Made by a program: the position numbers and the translations under genes. Positions 10,143 to 19,406 of a stretch of 64,000 nucleotides of DNA are shown piece after piece. Location: positions 35,596,441 to 35,660,440 of the forward strand of contig CM026568.1 of assembly GCA_015143295.1 (NCBI GenBank). Direction: 5' to 3'. This DNA comes from Tetracentron sinense (Eukaryota; Streptophyta; Magnoliopsida; Trochodendrales; Trochodendraceae). Under the pieces are notes generated by a model. The model saw only the letters and a program-made list of their open reading frames with translations. It was not told the DNA's origin and made no database searches. The number at the start of each line of letters is the position of its first letter. Position 1 is the first letter of the stretch.

Positions 10143-12559
10143 TGTAAGCACCCCATTTTTACACCCCCCCCTAAGCTTTGGGCTCAAGGCCCATTACACT
10201 AGGACAAACCCTAGGAGAGCCCTAGACCAAACCCTAGCTCAACCCTAGCCTATGACCTAGGACAACCCTATGGGCTCAAGGTCCATTCAAAACCCAAGAA
10301 GCCTTAAAACCAAGGCCCAAACACTTTAGGGCCCAAACTTGGGCCCACCTCAACCCATGAGGATCACATGGGTGGGACCCACAAACCCTAAATCCAAAAT
10401 GGGCGGGAATTGCCCTAATTGGCTGCCCACAACCCTTTTGACCCAAGTGGATTTGGGTTTGACCAGAAATAGCATGAAATCGGTAATGTCCCCAATTGAA
10501 TTACCGACATTAAGTTTTTAGCCTAAAAACTTAATGTCCCCATTTTGTTTACCGACATTATCGTGTTTCCAGGTTTAGCGTGTGCAGGCTCCACTGCAGC
10601 ACCACCAGAGGCTTGGGACCTCCCCCATTGGTCCCTGGACCTTCCCTAAATACCCTAAATGCCTTTGGGCGTCCTCCTTCCTCTCCTATAAATCCCAAGC
10701 CATCCCCATGCAAAATCCAAGCTTTTCCATTTGCATCAAACCCCTGTCCGAGCTCATCCAGTAACTAGGACTTGTTTGAACCCTCCTTCAGTATCATTAG
10801 GCCGTCTTGAGGCCAGTCCCGGACACCGCCACCACCTTGGCTCCACCTCAACCGACCGTCCAAGGGTAGGGATCATCCCTCACCCCTCCTTTTGCTGCTC
10901 TTACTGTAAGGGACCCCTGGTCCTGATCCAGGGGTCCCCTTTTGCTTTCCCTTCAATTGTATGATTGCTACAGCCGAGGATAGGGGTCCCCCACCTTCAC
11001 CATAGGTGTAGGGAACTCCCTAGAGGCTAAGTTCGGGTGCAACACTTCACCCATTGTGCATGGAAGCCTCCCATAGGGTCTGAGGGTCCCTCAAGCCATG
11101 AGAGAACCCTTAGACCCCTTTTGGTTCAAAGCCAGTGGGCAAAAATCGGTTTTTGAAAAAATCTGCTAGTGGTCGGCAGAATAATTGCCGACCACACAAA
11201 ATTGGGCTAAAAGCTTAATGTCCCAATTTGGTTTACCGACATGCCCAAAATAGCCTAAAAACTCTTTGTCCCCATTTGGTTTACCGACATGCTCAAAATA
11301 GCCTAAAAACTCTTTGTCCCCATTTGGTTTACCGACATAATGGGCTTATTTTGGTACTGACTTCGGGCGCCTGTGGTGCCCACATGCCAAGTCCTCTGGG
11401 GTCCACCACAGGCTTGTTGGAAAGCTCTTGATCTCCCCTAGCTCCCTGTAAAATTTCAGGTTCAGGGGCCATGCCTAACCATGGTTAGCAGACCCCTAAA
11501 GATGGGTTAAAATACTGTCCATAGTGTCGGCAGTTCAAATGCCTACATTACAGACTAATTTTTACCTGACTTTGAGTCCCTGTAGGGCCCACACCTGGCA
11601 TATTCAGAGGCTGAGACCTATACCATTTGAAAGGTGATACTCCCAGCTTTCTAACCTTGCTTTTGTTTTACCCAGGGGTGATCCCTAACCCTAGTTAATA
11701 ACCCCACAAACTCTGGTTAAAATATTACTGAAATGGAGGTAATCCGATTACCTCCATTTTGGAATTTCTTGATTTCGGGCTTTGTGAAGGGCCCAAACCT
11801 GGTAGGAGGCCACTCCAGGCCCTGCCATACCCTTTGGGCCCATCCTTGACTGACCTTGACCTTTAACCATGGTTAAAATGACCCCCGGTTAACATTTAAC
11901 CATAGTTAAGCACTACTTAACCCCACAAAAAAATATGGAAAAATCCCTAAAAATCCATAAAAATGCAAAACACCAAAAAACATCAATCTTGCTTGCTTGC
12001 TTACTTTCTTAACCATGGTTAGGCCCTCTAACCATGGTTAACACCTTTCTAACTGCGGTTAGACTCTACTTTGCACTTGACCAACTCGGTCAGTCAACCC
12101 TAACCTCCGGGCTAGACCCTTGACCACCTTGCACACACACACACCCCTAGCCTTGGCACGGGCTCATGTGCCAGAACTACGCTCGGTCTGATCTCACCCC
12201 TATGTGAGTACGTAGGCAATCCAACTCGGATTCGACCCCAGTCTAGATAATCCCTAGTCTAGCTTGCTTTGCTTATTTTTTGGATTAACATTTCATTAAG
12301 CACTTAAGCATTAAATTAATTTTGAGATTAAACTTGGCTTAACTATAGGGAGTAGGTAACCATTTCTTAAATGGGGGTCTTGGGGTGCCTAACACCTTCC
12401 TCAAGGCTTAATCGAACCACTTACCCTAATCTTTGATAGACCTTTTGCCTTATCCAAACAATTGCTTACCCGGGACCTATCCCTAAGAATGAATAGGTGG
12501 CGACTCTTTAAGCCAATCTTTGCTTTTACGTGGGCGGACCGCAAAATCCCGTGCTCACA
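10143..12559 (+). mobile_element. Solo LTR, Ty3/gypsy type, 2417 bp, TSD GCTAC
   Basis: It begins TGTAAGCACCCC and ends GTGCTCACA (TG...CA). It is flanked by GCTAC at 10138-10142 and 12560-12564, and the GSA pseudogene sequence continues exactly across it. Near the 3' end are GGTGCCTAACACCTTCCT and AGGTGGCGACTC, phrases I associate with long Tat/Ogre-like LTRs (from memory). A TATA-like CTATAAAT lies near 10686. There is no internal coding region and no second LTR, so it is a recombination-derived solo LTR. It contains a tandem array at 11205-11338. Confidence 0.88.
11205..11338 (+). repeat. 48-bp tandem repeat inside solo LTR
   Basis: Nearly three copies of a 48-bp unit contain GCCTAAAAACTCTTTGTCCC and TTTGGTTTACCGACATG. 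A diverged unit recurs near 10478-10562. It lies in the LTR and does not represent a gene. Confidence 0.85.
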
Positions 12560-12610
12560 GCTACCATGGCCATGCTGGCCCATTCTTCGTCGAGTGGCAG
12601 TGGAGTTGCC

Positions 12611-13166
12611 CAGATGAAGCGCAAGAAGGGCCGAGATAGGGTGGCTAATCCTATTGCGGGAGGGCCCCTCGAGGATAGGTTAGGGGGTTCCAATGATGAG
12701 GAGTTGACTGTAGGAGATGATAGTGTGGAGGCTGTTATGGCTATTTCTGAGAGTGAGGGGGAAGATTCCGTCCCTCTTAACCCACGACTATCCGCGTATA
12801 GGTCTCCTCCCCCTCCTACTTCTCGCCGCAAGCCTGGGCTTCCTCCAATGGTTGGTGACTTTGAGTCCCCTTATAACCGGGACCTATGTCCTAGTGGGAA
12901 CCGTATAGTGTCATGGGGTGGCTGTTCTTTGTCTGTGTATGAGCCGTGAGGCTCTAGTTGTCGGGTATGGGGGGTTTTCGTGTGTGCGTATGGGAATTGT
13001 CCCTTGGTGCAGTGTCCTTATGTGTAGCCGCTCTAGGGGGGTCTTTGTTTGCCCCTATGATAGCCTATTTCTTTCTTCTTTCTCTATGTTTTTCTTTAAT
13101 TTCTTTTTTTAAAATATCTGGTTAGGGTCCGCCTTAACCCCAGCTTTCCTCCGTCCAAAAAAAAAA
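12611..13166 (+). mobile_element. Poly-A retroposon, probably a truncated or internally deleted LINE
   Basis: The insert ends in ten A (13157-13166) and is flanked by a 14-bp duplication, GCAGTGGAGTTGCC, at 12597-12610 and 13167-13180, both matching GSA target sequence. This is the signature of target-primed reverse transcription. The first part is an open frame of about 110 codons of basic/acidic character ending near 12949; the remainder is T-rich, like a LINE 3' UTR. I did not recognise the frame. A LINE ORF1 tail joined to a 3' UTR is my best guess. Confidence 0.75.
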
Positions 13167-13840
13167 GCAGTGGAGTTGCCACCCTTGGGCTCCCTGACTC
13201 TCCTGGGGTTCTAATAGTTGCCACCCATGACACCCTTACATCTCCCTTTAATGACCTCTTGACTGTGGAGAACCTCTTTGAGAGACACAAAGGAGAGATT
13301 ATTGTTGTGATCCTTGAACCGGTAGTCGGAAACTCGGGCTTCATTACTCCCAAACCTGACTTCCTAAATGCCCTCCATCGGATCACAAAAGAAAACGACG
13401 CTCTTCTCATCTTTGACGAAGTCATGACTGGGTTCCGTTTGGCTTATGGGGGAGGTCAAGAGTATTTCGACATTACTCCTGATCTGACCACACTAGTGAA
13501 AATCCTCGGTGGCGGCTTCCTGGTTGGGGCTTATAGTGGAAGAATGGAGATGGTGGCACTGGCGGGGCCCATGTACCAGGCAAGGACCTTGAGTGGGAAT
13601 CCCTTGGCAACGATAGCAGGAATCTTCACACTCAAGTGGCGGAAGGAACAGGGGAGTTATGAATACTTGGATAAGGTCACTGGAGAGCTTATTCGGGGGA
13701 TTTTGGATGCTGGAAAAAGGATTGGTCATGAGATTTGTGGTGGTCATATAAGTGGGAGGTTCGGGTTCTTCTTGACAGAAGGTCCTGTTTACAGCTTGAA
13801 GGATGCAAAGAAGAGTGACACCGACAAGTTTGAGAGGTTT

Positions 13841-15252
13841 TGAAAGGGAAAAATCTCGTACATGCCACACGTCTGTAGTTGCTTTGCTGGTAGAGGAATA
13901 ATAGCAAAACTCCACCTGTGAATGAGTCTGAGGGGGCGGGTGTGCACCCTGAAATAAGCTCCGATGATAAAGTCAGTATAAGGCACAAGCACATAAACAT
14001 ATGAACATAATAGTATAGAGATACTTATCGTGAGGTCACTGAGTATATGCACTTGAGGACGAGCTCTGGTGTTATGCTCTGGAGATTGTAGCTCAGGAGG
14101 CACAAAGAATATGGCTCAGACAACGTAGCTCTGACAACGTAGCTCGTATAAGGCACAGACAACGTAGCTCTGACAAGGCACAGACAACGTAACTCTGACA
14201 ACGTAGCTCAGACAATGTAGCTCGGACAAGGCACAGACAACGTAGCTCAGATAAGGTACAGACAACGTAACTCTGACAACGTAGCTCAGATAAGGCACAG
14301 ACAACGTAGCTCTGACAACGTAACTCGGATACGGCACAGACAACGTAGCTCTGACAATGTAGCTCAGATAAGGCACAGACAACGTAGCTCTGACAACGTA
14401 ACTTGTATAAGGCACAGACAACGTAGCTCGGATAAGGCACAGACAACGTAGCTCTGACAACGCAGCTCAGATAAGGCACAGACAACGTAGCTCTGACAAC
14501 GCAGCTCGGATAAGGCACAAACAGCGTAGCTCTGACAGCGTAGCTCAGATAAGGCATAGACAACGTAGCTCTGACAACGTAACTCGGATAAGGTACAGAC
14601 AACGTAGCTCTGACAACGCAGCTCGGATAAGGCACAGACAACGTAGCTCTGACAACGCAGCTCGGATAAGGCACAAACAGCGTATACGTTGTGTATCAGA
14701 CAACGAGTACGTTGTGCAACTCACAACGGACAACGAGCTCAGCACTGCTCATAACAGACAACGCAACAACGGATTCGGTACTATTCTCAGTAGATAACGC
14801 GACAACGGATTTGGCACTAGTCATGGCCTATTTGAGAGAATCTGGTGACCATAATAGATTGTGAGGCCATAAAGAGCATCAAGTAGCCGGATAACACCAA
14901 AGGAAGATGAGAGAATCAGGTGAGTGGCCGCCTGCATAGCCCTTCGGGGTAGGGGTGTGAATGACTCAAGCTTCTCAGATCTCCTTCTTCATCTTCTTCT
15001 TCTGCTCTTTATTTCCTCTCTTGCCTTCCGCACCATCCTCCTATTCTTTCTGGTGATTCTTGCTTATTTATAGGCATTTGGAGTCATCATGACTTGTGTA
15101 GTCATGATGAGGTCACCTGTCAGATAACACTCAAGAGAGCCAACACATAGCCCAAGTGGGCTTATGCCGGCTAAATTGTTAGAATTTGTTAGCATGAGAA
15201 ATTCCTATTTTACCCATTCTTTTTACTTTTTTTACGAATTTTATCCCTTACA
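13841..15252 (-). mobile_element. Solo LTR, 1412 bp, TSD GGTTT, carrying a 39-bp minisatellite
   Basis: On the plus strand it runs from TGAAAGGGAAAAATC to ATCCCTTACA, with GGTTT at 13836-13840 and 15253-15257. The GSA pseudogene resumes immediately after. Read on the minus strand it starts TGTAAGGGATAAAATTC and has a TATA box GCCTATAAATAAGC near 15065-15080 followed by a purine-rich leader, so the LTR is oriented minus. The region corresponding to R/U5 is occupied by the tandem array 14118-14695. The 15/19 terminal inverted match looks like a DNA-transposon end, but the TG...CA ends and 5-bp duplication favour an LTR. Confidence 0.82.
14118..14695. repeat. 39-bp tandem array (minisatellite) within the LTR
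   Basis: The unit is made of two related 14-bp halves, ACAACGTAGCTCTG and ACAACGCAGCTCGG, followed by ATAAGGCACAG. About 14 units are present, with single-base variants and some units lacking one half. Because 39 is a multiple of three, several frames stay open and give repetitive 13-residue translations. These are not genes. Confidence 0.92.
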
Positions 15253-15431
15253 GGTTTTATTGGGGAATGTTGGAGAAAGGTGTGTACTTTGCACCTTCAC
15301 AGTATGAAGCTGGGCTTACGAGCTTGACACATTCTTTTGAAGATATCCAGCGGATTATAGCGGCAGATAAGAAGGTTTTCCAGAGTATTTAAATTGTTGA
15401 TCTCTGTATGTTTCATTCTTCTTTCCTTTAA

Positions 15432-15680
15432 GGCACAGGATTCTCTCGAGTTGAACCCCTAGAGGTCACCACGTGTCTCCCTTGACAACCCTTAACCATG
15501 GGTAAGGTTCACCCACCCCTAAGGTTCACTAACCCATCCTTGGTTTTTTTTCTTTTTTTATTAATTATTATTTTTTTAAATTAAAAAAACCGTTTTTAGA
15601 GTTTTTTAATATTAAAAATATTTTTAACCATGGGTAAGGTTCACCCACCCCTAGGCTCAGGATCGAGAGGATCCTGAGCC
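15432..15680. mobile_element. Mutator-type MITE in the pseudogene 3' flank, 9-bp TSD
   Basis: TTCCTTTAA flanks the element at 15423-15431 and 15681-15689, and the parental GSA1 3' flank lacks it. The ends are inverted: GGCACAGGATTCTCTCGAG and GGCTCAGGATCCTCTCGAT. The interior has AACCATGGGTAAGGTTCACCC twice. It belongs to the same broad family as 26739-27475. Confidence 0.82.
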
Positions 15681-15958
15681 TTCCTTTAATTGGGTTGTCT
15701 TTTTTGTCGCAAGTAGCCTTCCTCATTTAATAATTTAATAAAAGTGTATGCATTCAGCACGTTACATTTTTGTGTCTCGGAAGGACATCCAATTTTCTGA
15801 ATACAAGCTTGCTTTACTTCAGTTCAATGATAACTCTTATACCTGTTAAGGATTTTTTAACTCAACCAATTCCGGAAAATTGCTTATCTCAAGATTTTAT
15901 TCTTTTACTAACAGGTATTATGAGTACGCCTCAGATTCTCTTTGGTAGATGCCAGAAA

Positions 15959-16195
15959 AGTGGTCTCGGGCTTTCATACATTATGCTGATATGTGTCGGA
16001 GAAATCATTTAGTTGTTCCCATGATTCTGAATTTTTCACACATTATGCGACATGTGACGATAAAGTGATGAGAAAAAAGGAAGAGATATCAAGTGGGGAG
16101 AAGTCAAAATCATGGGTGAAAATGAAATGACTTCTCCCAACTTTTCTGCCACATGTCGCATAATGTGTGAAAGCCCGAAACCACTGAGACCTATG
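15959..16195. mobile_element. MITE with about 35-bp inverted ends
   Basis: The left end AGTGGTCTCGGGCTTTC is mirrored by AGTGGTTTCGGGCTTTC from the right, and the match continues through ACATTATGCGACATGT-like sequence. It interrupts DNA that is continuous in the GSA1 3' flank. The target duplication is unclear. Confidence 0.75.
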
Positions 16196-16387
16196 CATAC
16201 TATAATAGTTGTTTATGGAGGGATAAAATTCAGGTTCATAAATCTTTTAGATTTGGTGAAGGCATAGGAGAGGATGGAAAGACCAGGGATGGCGTTAAAA
16301 GGAGGGAGAGGTGGGAATCGGAAGGGCAGGGATGGAGGCTCTGGAAATGGCATTGAATTTGCATTCCATATATTTATATATATGAAA
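16196..16387 (+). other. Last part of the GSA duplication
   Basis: The G-rich phrase GATGGAAAGACCAG and the stretch ending GGAGGCTCTGGAAATGGCAT match the intact gene's flank at 25190-25345. This marks the right limit of the duplication. Confidence 0.75.
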
Positions 16388-17792
16388 CTAGCAAAGGCCC
16401 GTGTGATGCACGAGAGCGGATAAAAAATGACAAAAAATAAGAAAGAAGGAGAAAATGGGGTAAAAGGCGGGGCAAGGTGTAACACGAACATACCATTGAA
16501 TCAACAAACTCAAAAACAGTCAAGATGCCAATGTTTTGGGGCTATATATTTTAAGAATGATTGGCCATATGGGTAGGCAATAATAATAAGAAAAATAGAA
16601 CTTTAATATTATCGATCAGTTAGGCAATTTGATGGTATAAACTTTTATAAGTGATTTTATTACCGCCACACACTCATATGTTTTCACTTGAATAAAAAAT
16701 AAACTTTTCATAACATTCTACAATTGCAATTAGGTCTCTGCCATAAAAGTGCATCATAAAAGTCTTTACAAGAATATTGTAATCTCTACGAAGTACACCA
16801 TCTTCTCCTCAAATTACACCATGATCCAATTAGGTGTCTCCCATGCATATACAGTACATCCATGACATAGATAGCGTTCGAACGTCTCTCTATTGTATCA
16901 ATACTCCAGTTAAGATCAATTCAGTGAAGGATCTAAACAAATATGCAGAAGAAAAATTCCGAAATTACATAACAAATTACAAATCATGTGAGTAAATGAT
17001 TAGAAATCGATGTTTGTTACCTTCAGGCAGGGACAGAAGCGAGTGAGTTGCTCATTAGCAAATGCAAGAAGAGCAAGCATCGATCAGAGGAGTGGGTTGT
17101 TGTGGCTAAGCCCTCAAGTAAATGCCCTTCGTATCAGTAAATGGTTCTTGATTTTAATGGGGTTGTGAGATTTCATTTTGGGTAATGAAAGAATTTTAAA
17201 AAAAATGTAGGAGTTGATGCGTGGGTGGGAGCAAACACTATAGAGGGGAGACGTGAGTGGGAGGGGAGAGAGAGACGTGGAGTAAAGTAAGAGGGGAGAG
17301 AGAGAAACGTGGGAGGGGAGAAGTTATGTGAGGGTAGGAGATGTGTGTGTGATCAAAGGTTAGATAGATAGAGATATGTGAGATAATTTAGGAAACGGAT
17401 TTTTGACAACTATCTTTTATCACAATTCCCTAAAATCTCTCCAAAGATTTTAATGGTGGAGATTACAGAAGGGTGCCACATGACATCTTTAAAATAATAG
17501 TCATACGATTCTTGAGATTGAAGATTGGAGAGCAAAGAAATGAGGTTATATGACATTTCTTTATAGAGATTAATTTTGAGTTGGAGCTCTGCTTCACGGC
17601 ATTGATGCGGAGCTCCCTTTTTTACACTATAAATGTGACATTTTTGTAATTATTGATAGAGGCTGGGATAATTTTGTAACACACCATAATTACACATTTG
17701 CCACCGGATAGTGTAAAAAGAGGAGTTCCGTACAAAGTGGTGATGCAGAGCTTCTCTTTATATTTAAACTGTTCTTTATATTATAGTATAGA
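16388..17792 (-). mobile_element. Non-autonomous Helitron, 1405 bp
   Basis: On the minus strand the element begins TCTATACTATAATATAAAG and ends GCACGGGCCT-like hairpin sequence, TTTG, CTAG. The neighbouring host bases are A before TC and T after CTAG, as expected for Helitron insertion between A and T without duplication. A CGTG...CACG stem precedes the 3' end. There is no RepHel coding region. Confidence 0.8.
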
Positions 17793-17818
17793 TTTGAAAA
17801 AAAAATTGTTAAAAAATG

Positions 17819-17821
<3 letters not shown>

Positions 17822-17851
<30 letters not shown>
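17822..17851. repeat. (TA)n microsatellite
   Basis: About 15 TA units just outside the Helitron 5' end. Confidence 0.9.
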
Positions 17852-17855
<4 letters not shown>

Positions 17856-17859
17856 ATTA

Positions 17860-18170
17860 CATATTAACAAATTAATATATCTTCATCAATATTAAAATCA
17901 ATAATTTATTGTATCCGCTTATAAATAGGCATAAAATTATTGTTTGAATTCGCTCTGTCACACACCTATTTGGACAAATACCTATTTGGATAATTATTCG
18001 AGTAAAAAAAATTGGATACAAATGATATCCATATCTAATTATCCATTGACACACCTAAAGGCAACACGCAAAACACAGTTTTATAGAAAAAACAAATAAT
18101 TGAAGACAAGGGGCTGGTTTCACTGTATCTGATTCTATTTTCTTAAAACTTTCAATAGCCTCCTAAAAAG
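17860..18170. repeat. Truncated copy of the 40078-40602 hAT MITE plus its flank
   Basis: The segment shares GGATAATTATTCGAGTAAA, the end TTGACACACCTA and then AAGGCAAC with the copy at 40.3-40.7 kb. About 85 bp of flanking DNA (GGCTGGTTTCACTGT) is also shared, so the copy arose by duplication after the MITE inserted. Confidence 0.7.
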
Positions 18171-18214
18171 ATTTCTAGCCCCATTCTCAACCTTCATATA
18201 CTCATGGTGAAACC

Positions 18215-18878
18215 TAAGTAACCAAAGTGCTGAACGGGAGTAGGAGAGCGTCAAATTTTAATTTAGAATATAGTCGAGAGCGCCTCCGGAGCGTCGCCAT
18301 ATATATATATAATATTTTAAATTTTTTCTGAAAACTAAGGTTATATTATTAAATCTTAAGAATTAATTAATTTAAACCAAGGTTAAAAGGGACACATATT
18401 TACCAGTGGGTGCGATTGAACTTGGGGAGAGGTTCAATCCCAATTGATTGTAAATATGGTCACTTTCCCTCCAATGAAGTAATAAATAAAATGAATAATA
18501 TGAAATGAAAAGAAAAAGTTGAAAAGACTGCTGACTTACTTTACAAAGTGAAAAAAAAAGAAAAAAAAGGAAAACTTTTAAGGACAAGTCTTTTCAATTT
18601 TCATCTCAAGCCATTATCCCAATTTCATAAATTTTAAAGTTTTGAACACCTTAATTGTTTCCTCTTCTTCATTCTAAGTTACAGAATCAATGGCAATTAG
18701 GAATGACATGAGAAAAAGAAGCTTTCTCCTAATATTTTGAACACCGCGTTATAAGAAATCTAAAATCGCGTTCTATAAAATCTAAAACCACACTTTTGAG
18801 ATGAATTCACTTTCAAACTGTGAGAGTGAGGTTTGAGAGTAGGAGTAGGTGGTGATATGCAGGGTTTGGGTTACTAAG
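18215..18878. mobile_element. Mutator-like non-autonomous element, 9-bp TSD GGTGAAACC
   Basis: GGTGAAACC occurs at 18206-18214 and 18879-18887. The ends are inverted (TAAGTAACC / CTTAGTAACC). It interrupts a repeat that is uninterrupted at about 6360-6480 (ATTCTCATGGTGAAGC... GTTAGATGAGGAATGCTAA). There is no transposase. Confidence 0.75.
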
Positions 18879-18887
18879 GGTGAAACC

Positions 18888-19406
18888 ATCGTTGTTGCTT
18901 TAGTAAGTTAGATGAGGAATGCTAAGCATATTTAGGGTATGTTTGGATAAACTTCTTTAAGAAGGAAAAGAAAAGAAAAAGACTTCTATTTGGGAACTTT
19001 TAACAAAAGTGACTTTTGAAAAAAGTTAAAGACTTTTTACGGAAGTTGGTCGGGTGTACTTCGTAATTCATATCGGGTTCAACGGACGGATTTGCGTTCC
19101 ATTTGAAGTGCCCCACGACCCCTCCTGCGTTCGTTTAAATTGATACCGTTGGGTTCGAGACCGTGATATCATGGTTCAATCTAGGTAGTGTCAAAGTCAA
19201 CTAAGGCAACGGCTTTGATATTGAGGCGTACGCTATTCAATGGACCGAGGTGCAATGCAGATAAACTCGTACATACTTCATTGTTCGCGCAGAGACTTTG
19301 CGCAGCCAGTGCCTCTTAAAAAAACATAAACTGAAAAAAAAATGACATTTCTCTTCTTATCTTCTTCTTCGTCTCAGAGGGAGGGCAAAGGAGAGAAGAG
19401 AACGCA
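18888..19406 (+). promoter_or_regulatory. GSA1 5' flank and leader
   Basis: Non-coding DNA upstream of the GSA1 start. It includes an inverted pair GTCAAAG... CTTTGAT around 19190-19225 and a pyrimidine-rich leader (CTTCTTATCTTCTTCTTCG) just before the ATG. I could not identify a clear TATA box. Confidence 0.35.

Larger units (their letters stand above)
9951..15392 (+). pseudogene. Glutamate-1-semialdehyde aminomutase pseudogene, split by three retroelements
   Basis: Four segments, 9951-10142, 12565-12610, 13181-13840 and 15258-15392, line up in order with the last exon of the intact GSA1 gene at 23605-24672, from its codon for Met9 (of that exon) to the stop. The interruptions are a solo LTR (10143-12559), a poly-A retroposon (12611-13166) and a second solo LTR (13841-15252). 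Damage beyond the insertions includes a 2-nt deletion in segment 2, a 6-nt deletion in segment 3, and replacements such as NSGIKACMG for NSGTEACMG. The PLP lysine context survives as [10 protein letters not shown]. Similarity continues into the 3' flank to about 16380 (parent 24673-25345), so this is a DNA-level duplication and not a retrocopy. Exons 1-2 are not seen. Confidence 0.92.

Noticed and set aside
12530..12949. 139-residue frame as a host gene
   Set aside because: It crosses a LTR border, a GSA pseudogene fragment and a poly-A retroposon, so it is a chance fusion.
14093..14674. A 193-residue repetitive minus-strand frame
   Set aside because: It is the translation of a 39-bp tandem repeat inside a solo LTR. 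The unit length is a multiple of three, so frames stay open by chance.
14118..14695. CRISPR-like array
   Set aside because: The units are contiguous repeats without unique spacers, and this is a plant nuclear sequence.
13841..15252. DNA transposon with 19-bp inverted ends and a 7-bp duplication
   Set aside because: A TG...CA element with a 5-bp duplication and an internal TATA box fits a solo LTR better.
9951..15392. Processed (retro-) pseudogene of GSA
   Set aside because: Similarity continues over 600 bp into the non-transcribed 3' flank, and there is no poly-A at the end, so duplication at the DNA level fits better.
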